Notes: generated by a model not told the origin, from the letters alone. A stretch of 64,000 bases of DNA from 34-65-8 sp046294735 (GCA_046294735.1 JBKBKB010000001.1:434001-498000); one strand, 5' to 3'; positions 26,310 to 35,101 are shown, numbered from the stretch's first letter. Numbers and translations: made by a program.

Positions 26310-27725
26310 GTGTCCCAATCCGATATCGTCTCCTTCGAACCTGCCACTGGCATGGAGCTGTGGCGCGGCAAGATCGGCAATGTTGCCGAAGCGGTGGACC
26401 GCGCACGGCGGGCCTGGCCGGCCTGGGCGGCCCAGCCGCTTGCCACCCGAATCGAGCTGGTCCGCCGCTTCGCCAACGAAGTGCGCAAGGATGCCGACCG
26501 GCTGGCCGATACGATTGCGCGCGAAACAGGCAAGCCGCTGTGGGAAGCGCGCACCGAGGTCGAATCGGTCGTCGCCAAGGTTGACATCTCGGTCAACGCC
26601 TATGCCGAGCGGACCGGGCAGAAGAAGCTCGACAGTGCGCTGCAGGGCTCGGCCGCCGTTCGCCACAAGCCGCACGGGGTGATGGTGGTGCTCGGCCCTT
26701 ACAACTTCCCGGCGCACCTGCCCAATGGCCACATCGTGCCCGCGCTGATCGCTGGCAACGCGGTGATCTTCAAGCCGAGCGAAAAGACGCCGGCCACGGC
26801 AGAACGGCTGATGGCCTGTTTCAACCGGGCGGGCATCTCGGCCGCGGTGGCCCAGCTGTTCATCGGCGGACCGCGGGAGGGGCAGGAACTGGTCGCCCAC
26901 CCCGGCGTCGACGGCGTGCTGTTCACCGGCTCGGCCCGGGTCGGCATTGCAATCAACAAGAAGCTCGCCACCAACCCGGGCAAGATCGTGGCCCTGGAAA
27001 TGGGCGGCAACAACCCGATCGTGGTGATGGACACCCCCAAGGTATCCGACGCGGCGGTGCTGATCGTGCAGTCCGCCTTTACCAGCGCCGGGCAGCGGTG
27101 CACTGCGGCACGGCGGTTAATCATCAAAGACAGCATGTACGATGCGGTAGTGCAGGAAGTGAAGGCGCTTACCGCCCGCATTATCGTCGGCGAACCGTTC
27201 GCCGAACCGGCCCCCTTCATGGGTCCGGTGATCGACAACGATGCGGCCGAACAGCTGGTCGAGAGCTTCCTCTACTTCTTGTCGCACGGCGGCAAGGCGA
27301 TCCGCCACATGACCCGGCCCGACAACGACCTGCCGTTCCTGACGCCCGGGATCATCGATACCACCGCGCTCAAGGACCGGCCTGACGTCGAACTGTTCGG
27401 CCCCCTGTTGCAGGTTATCCGGGTGAACGACCTCGACGAAGGCATTGCCGAGGCCAACCGGACTCGGTTCGGCCTGTCAGCCTCGCTGATCGGCGGCAGC
27501 CCACAGGATTACAACCGGTTCTGGGCCAATGTCCGGGCCGGCGTGATCAACTGGAACCGTCCGACCAACGGCGCGTCTTCGAAAGCGCCGTTCGGCGGGC
27601 TCGGCCTCTCCGGCAACCATCGCCCCTCGGCCTATTATGCCGCTGATTACTGTGCCTATCCGGTCGCCAGCACCGAAATGGAGCAGCCCCGCGCAAGCGT
27701 TGGCGTGGGCTTCAGCGAAGGGTGA
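26310..27725 (+). CDS. astD: Succinylglutamate-semialdehyde dehydrogenase (AstD-like)
   Basis: 471 residues from a GTG at 26310 with GAGAGGG upstream; the open frame continues upstream to 26043 but that part has no family character. It is an aldehyde dehydrogenase superfamily member with PYNFPAHLPNGHIVPALIAG (strongly AstD-like), catalytic E230 (ALEMGG) and C264 (AGQRCTAARR). The family oxidises N-succinylglutamate semialdehyde with NAD in arginine degradation (AST pathway). No other ast genes are adjacent, so AstD is the best family match but pathway membership is inferred. The 3' end overlaps the convergent lipoprotein gene by 14 bases. Confidence 0.85.
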   Translation: MSQSDIVSFEPATGMELWRGKIGNVAEAVDRARRAWPAWAAQPLATRIELVRRFANEVRKDADRLADTIARETGKPLWEARTEVESVVAKVDISVNAYAERTGQKKLDSALQGSAAVRHKPHGVMVVLGPYNFPAHLPNGHIVPALIAGNAVIFKPSEKTPATAERLMACFNRAGISAAVAQLFIGGPREGQELVAHPGVDGVLFTGSARVGIAINKKLATNPGKIVALEMGGNNPIVVMDTPKVSDAAVLIVQSAFTSAGQRCTAARRLIIKDSMYDAVVQEVKALTARIIVGEPFAEPAPFMGPVIDNDAAEQLVESFLYFLSHGGKAIRHMTRPDNDLPFLTPGIIDTTALKDRPDVELFGPLLQVIRVNDLDEGIAEANRTRFGLSASLIGGSPQDYNRFWANVRAGVINWNRPTNGASSKAPFGGLGLSGNHRPSAYYAADYCAYPVASTEMEQPRASVGVGFSEG

Positions 27726-28431
27726 TTACGTCCACTTCCTGACCGCCCAGCAGAGATGGGCGGCCTCGAACCAGGAAGCGCGCCGCACCAGTCTGACCCG
27801 TCACTTGCCAGCTTTCATCGTTGGCGGCGTAATTCGCGCGATACCCGGCCTCCCGGGACTTGCCGAAATAGAACCGGGCCAGGTCTTCCGCCGGCACCGG
27901 ACTGCGGAAACGCACGGCGCGCAAGGCGCACCCCGGCGCGTCGCTGCCCATAGCCTCGATCGTGGCACCGCGCGGGAAGATCGGCACAGCGTCCGGCAAC
28001 CGGGCTGCCCAGGCGGCTGAATAGCGGGCCGAAGCGAGACACCGCTCGGCCCCCGCAAGCCGCGCCGCAACCTCGTCCAGCATGACCAGCGGCGAGACCT
28101 GCGTCTCCTCCTCCAGCGGTCCGGGTGCGGGCAGTGGCGGCACGGAACCACTGCCACCGAGCAGGGCGATGGCGCGATCCTGGGCTTCGCGCACCGCTTC
28201 AGGCGTGTCGATCATCAGCGGCAGGGAGTGGTCATTGGAGCCGGTCAGGGCCGAACTGGCTTCGTTGATCGCCACCAGGTCGGGATCGGTCATCAGAGGG
28301 TCGTTAAGTGCGCGGGCCGCGGCGGGTTCGATGTCCTCGAACGGACTGGTCGCGGCCGGCGCGTCACCGCACCCTGCAAGCAGCAGCGTGGCGAGCGCCA
28401 GCGGCGTCGCGCGGTTCAGGCCCGGACCCAT
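27712..28431 (-). CDS. Hypothetical lipoprotein
   Basis: 239 residues. The signal peptide ends in lipobox LLAGC (about Cys21). An acidic, Pro-rich linker is followed by a C-terminal domain with two further cysteines (AERCLASARY, APGCALRAV) and RFRSPVPAEDLARFYFGKSR. It is likely periplasmic and membrane-anchored. I do not recognise the family. It overlaps the end of the astD-like gene convergently by 14 bases. Confidence 0.7.
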   Translation of the reverse strand: MGPGLNRATPLALATLLLAGCGDAPAATSPFEDIEPAAARALNDPLMTDPDLVAINEASSALTGSNDHSLPLMIDTPEAVREAQDRAIALLGGSGSVPPLPAPGPLEEETQVSPLVMLDEVAARLAGAERCLASARYSAAWAARLPDAVPIFPRGATIEAMGSDAPGCALRAVRFRSPVPAEDLARFYFGKSREAGYRANYAANDESWQVTGQTGAARFLVRGRPSLLGGQEVDVITLR

Positions 28432-28576
28432 CTGACCGGATTAGCCCGCCGTGGTTAATTTGGCGCTACCGGCAACGGCTGAAGGCGCTCCGGACCGATT
28501 GGCCCGCAGCGCCTTCCGCAGCCTGGTGGGGGCTGCGCCGCGAGCCGCCGGTGGAGCAGCCCGAAGGGGGGTCAGG

Positions 28577-29080
28577 TTAGCGGCAGCGTGAGCTGCCCCG
28601 GTCAATCTCGCGGCCGAGCAAAGCCCCGCCCGCCGCGCCCAGGATCGCGCCCAGGGTCCGGTCGCCGCGGCCGGCAATCTCGTTGCCGAGCAAGGCTCCG
28701 ACGCCGGCACCGATCAGCAGGCCGGTGGTGCCATCCTTGCGGCGGCAGTAATAGCGCCCGTCGTTGCCCTGCCACACGCGGGTGTCGCGATAGACCGGCT
28801 CCTCGTAATAACCGCGGTCATAACCACGATCGTAGCGGCGGTCGTAGCGCCGATCATCCCGGCGGTCGTAGCCGCGGCCATGGCGATAGTCATCGTCCCG
28901 GCGATAGCGGTCGCGTCCATTTGCCGCGGTGTCATAGGTGTGGGCCGCGGTCTGCGGCAGCCAAACCGCCGCATCCGCCGACACCTGGGTGTTGAAGGGG
29001 GCGGCAGCTGACGGGGTGGCAACGGCCAGAACCGGCGCAGCCAGAGCCAAGGCAGCGAACTTCAAGGTCAAGCGGGTCAT
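28577..29080 (-). CDS. Glycine-zipper 2TM domain envelope protein
   Basis: 167 residues. The signal peptide (about 1-26, ending SAAA) is followed by a very Arg/Asp/Tyr-rich stretch of RDD, YDRR and YDRG units (about 57-95). A C-terminal glycine-zipper domain has GLLIGAGVGALLGNEIAGRG and GAILGAAGGALLGREIDRG. Rick_17kDa_Anti/glycine-zipper proteins are outer membrane-associated and linked to envelope integrity. The repeated YDRR segment is low-complexity and charged, possibly for binding peptidoglycan or polysaccharide; that is inference. Confidence 0.82.
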   Translation of the reverse strand: MTRLTLKFAALALAAPVLAVATPSAAAPFNTQVSADAAVWLPQTAAHTYDTAANGRDRYRRDDDYRHGRGYDRRDDRRYDRRYDRGYDRGYYEEPVYRDTRVWQGNDGRYYCRRKDGTTGLLIGAGVGALLGNEIAGRGDRTLGAILGAAGGALLGREIDRGSSRCR

Positions 29081-29266
29081 CGTTCGTCCTTTCCCGTTGG
29101 GAGAGCGGAAAGTGGAATGACTGACCGCTCGATATGTTCAGGAATAGCGCTCCTTTCCTGAACATAATGCAACGGCTCGTGCAGCTTTCCATTTTGCGAC
29201 GAACCGAGCGCCTGTGGCGCCCGTTTGCCGCTTGCCGGAGCCGCGGGCCGGGCCTAGCCCCCTGCG

Positions 29267-30169
29267 ATGGACCGTGACCATGCCCCGCCTGCCCCGTCCG
29301 GTCTGCCACCCGCGCTGGCGGCCTATGTCTTGTGGGGCTTCCTGCCGGTCTACCTCCTGCTGGTGCGCGAGGTGCCGCCGTTCGAATTCGTCGGCTGGAG
29401 AATCATCTGGACGTTGCCGGTGTGCCTGCTGATCGTCGCGTGGCGCAAGCAGGGGCCAGACCTGCGGATTGCCCTGGCCGACCGGCGCAGCCTGCTGCTG
29501 CTGGCTGGCAGCGCCACCCTGATCGGGATCAACTGGCTGGTCTATGTCTGGGCCATCCAGCGCGGCGAGGTGCTGGCGGCCAGCCTCGGCTATTACATCA
29601 ACCCGCTGCTCAATGTCGTGCTCGGCACGCTGTTCCTGGGCGAGCGGCTGACGCGGTCGCAATGGATTGCAGTGGCGCTGGCGGCCTGCGGCGTGGCCCT
29701 GCTGCTGGGCGGCGCACTGACGACGCTGTGGATCAGCCTGACGCTAGCCCTGAGCTTTGGCTTTTATGGCCTGCTGCGCAAGCAGGTCGCGGTCGGATCG
29801 CTGCCCGGCCTGACTATCGAAACCGCCATCCTGCTGCCCCCGGCGATCGCCATCGCCTGGTATTATGCGGCAACGCCAGCCGGGCCGGCCTTCGGGCAGG
29901 ACCTTGGTCTCAGTCTTGCCATCGTGCTCGGCGGGGTGGTGACGGCAGTGCCGCTGCTGCTGTTCGCGGTAGCGGCACGGCGGCTCGACTATTCGGTGCT
30001 GGGCATGATCCAGTTCATTGCCCCGACGATCGTGTTCATGCTCGGCCTGACGCTATTCGGCCAGCCGCTCGACTGGCTCCAGCTGGCCTGTTTCATGTTC
30101 ATCTGGGCCGCGCTGGCGCTGTTCGTGTGGGACCTGCTGGCGCGGCGGCGGGTCGCGTCAGTCGACTAA
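29267..30169 (+). CDS. rarD: RarD/EamA-family transporter
   Basis: 300 residues with ten transmembrane helices in two EamA halves. RarD-specific features include YVLWGFLPVYL near the N-terminus, ASLGYYINPLLNVVLGTLFLGERL in the first half and DYSVLGMIQFIAPTIVFML in the second. These are drug/metabolite exporters of uncertain substrate, originally linked to chloramphenicol sensitivity. The last 12 bases overlap the convergent pyrC gene. Confidence 0.9.
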   Translation: MDRDHAPPAPSGLPPALAAYVLWGFLPVYLLLVREVPPFEFVGWRIIWTLPVCLLIVAWRKQGPDLRIALADRRSLLLLAGSATLIGINWLVYVWAIQRGEVLAASLGYYINPLLNVVLGTLFLGERLTRSQWIAVALAACGVALLLGGALTTLWISLTLALSFGFYGLLRKQVAVGSLPGLTIETAILLPPAIAIAWYYAATPAGPAFGQDLGLSLAIVLGGVVTAVPLLLFAVAARRLDYSVLGMIQFIAPTIVFMLGLTLFGQPLDWLQLACFMFIWAALALFVWDLLARRRVASVD

Positions 30170-31192
30170 CCGCCAGCCAAGCTTTTCGCCGGCGTGGAAT
30201 GGCACGATCATCGTGCCGTTCACATCGAGCACTTCGGGCACGTGCACCTCGGCCCGCTCCAGCGTGATGCGCGTTTCATTGAGCGGCAGCCCATAGAACC
30301 GCGGGCCGTTCTCGCTGGCAAAGGCTTCGAACCGGTCCAGCGCCTGCTCCTCGTCGAAAACGGTGAGATAGCTTTCCAGCGCATGGGGTGCGTTAAAGAT
30401 GCCCGCGCAGCCGCAGGCCGATTCCTTGGCCTCACGCGCATGGGGCGCGCTGTCGGTGCCCAGGAAGTACTTTGCCGAGCCCGATGTGGCTGCAGCCCGC
30501 AGCGCCAGCCGGTGCTTTTCGCGCTTGGCAACCGGCAGGCAATAGGCATGCGGGCGGATCCCGCCCACCAGCATGGCGTTGCGGTTAATGTGCAGGTGCT
30601 GCGGGGTAATGGTCGCTCCGATCTTCGGCCCGGAGCCATCGACAAACTGCACCGCATCCTCGGTGGTGATGTGCTCGAAGATTACCTTCAGATCGGGCAG
30701 CCGCACGACCAGCGGGGCGAGCGTGCGCTCGATGAACACGGCCTCGCGGTCGAACACGTCCACATCATAATCGGTCACTTCGCCATGAATGCACAGCGGC
30801 ATGCCGATCTCGGCCATCCGTTCGAGCACCCGATCGAGCCGCCGGATATCCGTCACACCGCTGTCCGAATTGGTGGTGGCCCCGGCCGGATAGAGCTTGG
30901 CTGCCGTGAACACGCCGCTGGCGAAGCCGTGGGCAATGTCGTCGGCGTCGGTGTTGTCGGTGAGGTAGCAGGTCATCAGCGGGGTGAAATCGACACCCAG
31001 TGGCACGGCCGCGAGAATCCGCTCGCAATAGGCAGCGCCGAGCGCGGTGGTGGTCACCGGCGGCGACAGGTTGGGCATCACGATCGCCCTGGCGAACTGG
31101 CGCGCGGTGTAGGGCACGACTCCACGCATGACCGCGTCGTCACGGAAATGGAGATGCCAGTCGTCAGGGCGGCGGATTGTCAGCGAGTCCAT
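30158..31192 (-). CDS. pyrC: Dihydroorotase (class II, PyrC)
   Basis: 344 residues, matching E. coli PyrC in length. Metal ligands H13 and H15 (DDWHLHFRDD) are present. A carboxylatable Lys sits in FTAAKLYPAG (about 97). Further His ligands are in MPLCIHGEV and FEHITT, with the Asp in LGTDSAPH. It converts carbamoyl-aspartate to dihydroorotate in pyrimidine synthesis; pyrE for a later step of the pathway is at 49.0 kb. It is divergent from ygfZ with 40 bases between starts. Confidence 0.94.
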   Translation of the reverse strand: MDSLTIRRPDDWHLHFRDDAVMRGVVPYTARQFARAIVMPNLSPPVTTTALGAAYCERILAAVPLGVDFTPLMTCYLTDNTDADDIAHGFASGVFTAAKLYPAGATTNSDSGVTDIRRLDRVLERMAEIGMPLCIHGEVTDYDVDVFDREAVFIERTLAPLVVRLPDLKVIFEHITTEDAVQFVDGSGPKIGATITPQHLHINRNAMLVGGIRPHAYCLPVAKREKHRLALRAAATSGSAKYFLGTDSAPHAREAKESACGCAGIFNAPHALESYLTVFDEEQALDRFEAFASENGPRFYGLPLNETRITLERAEVHVPEVLDVNGTMIVPFHAGEKLGWRLVD

Positions 31193-31232
31193 CAGGGCTT
31201 CCCTTAGTCGCGCCCCGCCCTATCTGTCACGC

Positions 31233-31964
31233 ATGACGACACACCGTTTGGCCTCCCGCGCCGTAATCCGCATTTCCCCGACCGACACCAGTGAAAGCCC
31301 GCGCGATTTTCTCCAGGGGCTTGTCACCAATGACGTAACCGGCGATCTGCCTGTCTATGCCGCGCTGCTCAGCGCGCAAGGCAAGCACCTGTTCGATTTC
31401 CTGGTCTGGGCCGATGGGGATGCCCTGCTGTTCGATTGCGAGGCGGAGCACGCCGACGAGCTGGTCCGGCGCCTGTCGCTCTACCGCCTGCGCCGCAAAC
31501 TGGCGATCGCGCGGGACGATGCCCTGGGCGTGTTCTGGGGCCGCGATGGCGAAGGGGCGGCGGATCCGCGCCTGGCAGCACTCGGCACGCGCATTATACG
31601 GTCTGTCGGCAGCACTGAACAGGCCGCAGATGCGGACTGGCTCGCGCACCGGCTGTCGCTGGGGGTGACCGAAGGCCGGGCGGAGCTGGGCGACCTGCTG
31701 TGGCTGGAAACCAATGCGGCCGAACTGAACGGCGTCAGCTTCACCAAGGGCTGCTATGTCGGGCAGGAAAACACCGCCCGGATGAACTGGCGGCAGAAGG
31801 TCAATCGGCGGCTGGTGGTGGTCCCGCTTTCCGAGTCGGACGAAAAGCGACGGCGCGCAGCCTATCCCGAACTGGGTCTGGCCGTCGATCACAGGCGGGT
31901 GGAGGATATTGACCCGGCCTCCGTGCCAGGCTGGCTGGCCGATGCGCTCAGGTCGGCTGACTGA
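31233..31964 (+). CDS. ygfZ: YgfZ/GcvT-domain folate-binding iron-sulphur protein
   Basis: 243 residues from the ATG at 31233. It carries the diagnostic KGCYxGQE motif (TKGCYVGQENTARM, about 175-188) and an N-terminal GcvT-like fold (DFLQGLVTNDVTGDL). YgfZ uses folate to help assembly or repair of 4Fe-4S clusters, for example those of radical-SAM enzymes such as MoaA (38.3 kb). The C-terminal tail overlaps the convergent TetR gene by 17 bases. The protein is shorter than E. coli YgfZ (326), as is common for alphaproteobacterial versions. Confidence 0.9.
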   Translation: MTTHRLASRAVIRISPTDTSESPRDFLQGLVTNDVTGDLPVYAALLSAQGKHLFDFLVWADGDALLFDCEAEHADELVRRLSLYRLRRKLAIARDDALGVFWGRDGEGAADPRLAALGTRIIRSVGSTEQAADADWLAHRLSLGVTEGRAELGDLLWLETNAAELNGVSFTKGCYVGQENTARMNWRQKVNRRLVVVPLSESDEKRRRAAYPELGLAVDHRRVEDIDPASVPGWLADALRSAD

Positions 31965-32547
31965 ACGCCGCGATCGAATTTTCCAGCATTCGCTGCGCCC
32001 GGTCCCGCGCGGCGGTCTCCGGCAGGCCGAGCGACCGCGCCAGGGCCGATCCGATCAGGGCGTCTCCCATCGCCATCAGCACCAGCGCCAGGGTATCCTC
32101 GTGCACCCGCATCGCCTCGCCGGTGTGGGCCGCTTCGTCCTGCGCGATCTCGTCGACCAGCTGATGGATCGCCTCCACGATCGGTGACAACGCATCCTCG
32201 TTGCCGGTCAGGATCATCCAACTGGCCAGCGCGCCCGCCCCTTCCTTGTCAAACGCATCGAACGCCAGATCGACCACCTCGCGCGGGCTGCCCAGCCCGG
32301 CCCGCGTGGCCCGCACGGCATCCTTGATCGATTCGCATACGGTTTCCGCCAGATGCCGCGCCAATTCCTTCTGCAACCCCGAGGCGGACCCAAAGTGATG
32401 CAGCAGGTTGGCATGGGTGCGCCCGATCCGGGCAGAAACGGCTTTCAGGGTGACCGCCTGCGGCCCTGCCTCGATCAGCAGGGCGCGCGCAGCCTGCAAT
32501 GCGGCGGCACGGGATTCCTCGGGGGTCCAGCGCTTGCGACTTGCCAT
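31948..32547 (-). CDS. TetR-family transcriptional regulator
   Basis: 199 residues. The N-terminal HTH is AALQAARALLIEAGPQAVTL followed by KAVSARIGRTHANLLHHFGS (about 16-55), the standard TetR DNA-binding domain. The C-terminal helical ligand domain has no recognised signature. It is divergent from the first PF10118 gene with 28 bases between the starts, so it probably controls that pair. A 19-bp perfect dyad at 33535-33553 before the second gene is a candidate target. Confidence 0.9.
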   Translation of the reverse strand: MASRKRWTPEESRAAALQAARALLIEAGPQAVTLKAVSARIGRTHANLLHHFGSASGLQKELARHLAETVCESIKDAVRATRAGLGSPREVVDLAFDAFDKEGAGALASWMILTGNEDALSPIVEAIHQLVDEIAQDEAAHTGEAMRVHEDTLALVLMAMGDALIGSALARSLGLPETAARDRAQRMLENSIAAFSQPT

Positions 32548-32575
32548 GGATTCTTATGCCTAATAGAATGTTACT

Positions 32576-33496
32576 ATGGGTGACCAAACCAAACTTGACC
32601 TAGAACGCGTCGAACCGCTCGGCAAGGCGCCAGTGCCCGCTGTTGTCGCTGGCAACAGTGCGACGCCGGAAGAACACGCGCTGATCGTCCGCGATCAAAG
32701 GTTCAACCGGGATCATCTGGTGCCGCGCTGGTGGCATTCGAACGATCCGGTGGCGACCGCGTGGTACAATTCCGTCTCGGCCAGCCTGCCACGCGGCGAG
32801 GCGTTCTTCATCGACACGCTCAAGACGTTCCGCGCCGACCTGCCGCCCAAGCTGGCGGCAGAGGTCAAGGCCTTTACCCGGCAGGAAGTGAACCACACCC
32901 GCGAACATGTAGCCTTCAACCGGATCGTGCAGGATCATGGCTATGACGTGGAGAGCATCGATCAGGGCATTCACGCCATGCTCGAACTGACTGCTGGCCG
33001 CCCGCCAGAATTCAACCTCGCGGTCACCATTGCGCTGGAGCATTTCGCCGCGGTGATCAGCCGCCAGTTGCTGGTCCACCCGGAATATCTCGCCGGGGCC
33101 GACCCGGTCGCGGCCGAGGTGTGGCGGTGGCATGCAACCGAGGAAATCGAACACAAGGGGCTGGTCTATGACGTCTGGCTCCACGCCACCCGCGAATGGA
33201 GTGCGTGGAAGCGGTGGAAAGTCCGCTCGCTGATCGCCGTTCTGATCACCAAGAAGTATTTCGGCAACCGCATCCGCGATGCCATCGGCCTGCTGGAGCA
33301 GGATGGCTTTACCCGCCGCCAGGCGAAGCGCAAGCTCTATGCCTTCCTGTGGTGGAAGCCGGGGATGATGCGGCGGATGTTTGGCGAATGGGCGGCCATC
33401 CTGATGCCGGGCTTCCATCCGTGGAAACTGGACGACCGGGCCCTGATCGCCAGGTTCGACAGCCCTTATGCCGATGCGGTGATGCCCGCCGAATAA
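32576..33496 (+). CDS. PF10118 'metal-dependent hydrolase', ferritin-like diiron pattern (copy 1)
   Basis: 306 residues, all-helical. The family is annotated as predicted metal-dependent hydrolase, but the visible ligands are E75, E104xxH107, E155 and E190xxH193. That is the E / ExxH / E / ExxH order of ferritin-like diiron oxygenases and RNR-R2 proteins. Conserved blocks are PRGEAFF, RQEVNHTREHVAFN, ALEHFAAV and HATEEIEHKG. It lacks a signal peptide. It is divergent from the TetR gene and followed by a paralogue 87 bases later. The substrate is unknown; oxidation of a hydrophobic molecule is an inference from the fold. Confidence 0.85.
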   Translation: MGDQTKLDLERVEPLGKAPVPAVVAGNSATPEEHALIVRDQRFNRDHLVPRWWHSNDPVATAWYNSVSASLPRGEAFFIDTLKTFRADLPPKLAAEVKAFTRQEVNHTREHVAFNRIVQDHGYDVESIDQGIHAMLELTAGRPPEFNLAVTIALEHFAAVISRQLLVHPEYLAGADPVAAEVWRWHATEEIEHKGLVYDVWLHATREWSAWKRWKVRSLIAVLITKKYFGNRIRDAIGLLEQDGFTRRQAKRKLYAFLWWKPGMMRRMFGEWAAILMPGFHPWKLDDRALIARFDSPYADAVMPAE

Positions 33497-33523
33497 TACG
33501 CCGGAACGGGCAACCCAACGTTA

Positions 33524-33553
33524 TTGACATCAATGTAAGTAGTCCATACTTAC
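33524..33553 (+). promoter_or_regulatory. Candidate promoter with embedded TetR-like operator
   Basis: TTGACA (33524-33529), 17 bases, then TACTTA (33547-33552) make a good -35 and a weak -10. The spacer and -10 are covered by a perfect 7-bp inverted repeat, GTAAGTAgtccaTACTTAC (33535-33553). That geometry suits repression by a dimeric TetR-type protein. It lies just upstream of the second PF10118 gene (start 33584, with GGAG 7 bases before the ATG). Confidence 0.5.
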
Positions 33554-33583
33554 AGCGGTGTCAGTATCGAATCGGAGTATCCC

Positions 33584-34462
33584 ATGAACGCCCCCGTCCA
33601 GATCGACCTTGACCGTCGCGAGTCGGCTCCGACTCCGTCCGACCTCGACATCACCGTGCGCGACGAGCGTTTCAACCGAAACACCACCCCCAACCGCTGG
33701 TGGGCAGGCGAGCCGTTCGGCACCGCCTGGCACAACGCACTGTCCGCCACCTTCCCGCGCGGCGAGGCCTTTTTCATCGAAGCCGTCAAAGCCCACCGCG
33801 AAGGCGCCGGCCCCAAGCTCGACGCGGAAATCCGGGCATTCGTCCGCCAGGAAATCAACCACACCCGCGAACACATCGCCTTCAACAAGCTGGCCGAAAG
33901 CCACGGGTACGACATCAAGACGATTGACAAGCGGGTCGAGGAAATGCTCGCCCTGACCAAGGATCGCCCGGCCATCGTGAACCTCGCTGCGACCATGGCG
34001 CTGGAACACTACACCGCGATGATGGCGCACGAATTCCTCGCCAACCCGAAGCATTTTGACAAGGCCGACCCTGAAGTGCGGGCGATGTGGAAATGGCACG
34101 CGATCGAGGAAGTCGAGCACAAGGGCGTCGCCTTTGACACCTGGAACCATGCCACCCAGGGCTGGACCCGGTGGCGCCGGTGGAAGGTCCGCAACCTGAT
34201 GATGCTGATCGTCAGCGTCAACTTCCTGCGAAACCGCTGGCAGGACAGTCTGAATCTGCTCGCGCAGGATGGCATTACCGGCAGCAAGGCCCGCCTCGGC
34301 CTGCTCAAGTACCTGCTCTGGTCACCAGGCGTGCTGCGCCGGATCTTCCCGGCCTGGCTGGCCTACTTCAAGCCGGGCTTCCATCCCTGGGACCACGACG
34401 ACCGCGCCCTGATCCGCAAGTACGAGGGCGAGTTCAGCGATGCGCTGATGGCGGCCGAGTAA
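33584..34462 (+). CDS. PF10118 'metal-dependent hydrolase', ferritin-like diiron pattern (copy 2)
   Basis: 292 residues, clearly paralogous to the preceding gene: the same blocks PRGEAFF, RQEINHTREHIAFN, ALEHYTAM, HAIEEVEHKG, FHPWDHDDRAL. Putative diiron ligands E61, E90xxH93, E141 and E176xxH179 keep exactly the same spacing as copy 1 (29, 51 and 35 residues). It has its own promoter-like sequence and is followed by a strong terminator. The two may form a heteromer or act on related substrates under TetR control. Confidence 0.85.
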   Translation: MNAPVQIDLDRRESAPTPSDLDITVRDERFNRNTTPNRWWAGEPFGTAWHNALSATFPRGEAFFIEAVKAHREGAGPKLDAEIRAFVRQEINHTREHIAFNKLAESHGYDIKTIDKRVEEMLALTKDRPAIVNLAATMALEHYTAMMAHEFLANPKHFDKADPEVRAMWKWHAIEEVEHKGVAFDTWNHATQGWTRWRRWKVRNLMMLIVSVNFLRNRWQDSLNLLAQDGITGSKARLGLLKYLLWSPGVLRRIFPAWLAYFKPGFHPWDHDDRALIRKYEGEFSDALMAAE

Positions 34463-34476
34463 GCTCTTCCAGTTTG

Positions 34477-34506
34477 AAAGGCCCCCGGTGTTCCGGGGGC
34501 CTTTTT
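34477..34506 (+). terminator. Rho-independent terminator
   Basis: A perfect 12-bp stem, AAAGGCCCCCGG / CCGGGGGCCTTT, with a TGTT loop followed by T residues. It directly follows the second PF10118 gene. The A-run on the left arm makes it usable in the opposite direction for the convergent GNAT gene. Confidence 0.9.
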
Positions 34507-35039
34507 CATGCCGCGCGCTGCATGACCGAATCGTCGGCCACCAGGTCGAGCGCATAGTCCACCGTCATGGAGGCCGCGCCCCTTCCCCGGCTGGTGCGCT
34601 CGCGCATGACTCCGGTCGGTGTAAACCCGATTTTCTGCAGCACCCTGCCCGAAACCGGATTGTCGACAAAGTGGCTCGCGGTGAGTCGCGTATGGCCGAG
34701 CATCCGGGCAATCTCGCGCATTCCCCGCCCGGCTTCCGTTCCATAGCCCCGGCCCCAGTGCGGGCGAGCAATCCAGTACCCGAGCTCCCCGCCCTCGCCG
34801 CACGGATCGATCCCGATGCAGCCGATCAGCCGCCCGCCATCTGCCAGAGTGATGGCGAGCCTGGGAAAGTGCAGTTCGGCCGGCAGCGCAACGAACGCCT
34901 GCGCATCTTCCGGCCGGTACGGCCAAGGGGCACTCGCCAGATTGCGGACGATCGCTTCGTCCGCAATCCCCTTAAAAACGGCGCGCCAGTCCTCCGGCCA
35001 TAACGGACGCAGCAGCAACCTTTCGCTGCGATGAAACAT
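34506..35039 (-). CDS. GNAT-family N-acetyltransferase (RimJ/RimL type)
   Basis: 177 residues with an acetyltransferase fold. It starts with SERLLLRPLWPEDW, typical of RimJ/RimL-like members. The acetyl-CoA loop is in RPHWGRGYGTEAGRGM (about 104-119, R/Q-x-x-G-x-G/A). The later NPVSGRVLQKIGFTPTG is also conserved. It probably acetylates an amino group on a protein N-terminus or small molecule; the target is unknown. It lies 218 bases downstream of rpmA on the same strand, where obgE often sits in related genomes. Confidence 0.88.
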   Translation of the reverse strand: MFHRSERLLLRPLWPEDWRAVFKGIADEAIVRNLASAPWPYRPEDAQAFVALPAELHFPRLAITLADGGRLIGCIGIDPCGEGGELGYWIARPHWGRGYGTEAGRGMREIARMLGHTRLTASHFVDNPVSGRVLQKIGFTPTGVMRERTSRGRGAASMTVDYALDLVADDSVMQRAA

Positions 35040-35101
35040 GGCCTTCTCTCCTCATCGCTCCCCACCGTCCCGCTAGGGACAATGCGTGACACTTGCGTGG
35101 C

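Noticed and set aside
32548..32575. ATTCT/AGAAT short inverted repeat between the TetR gene and PF10118 copy 1 as an operator
   Set aside because: Only 5-bp arms, and it resembles the perfect dyad at 33535 too weakly to claim.
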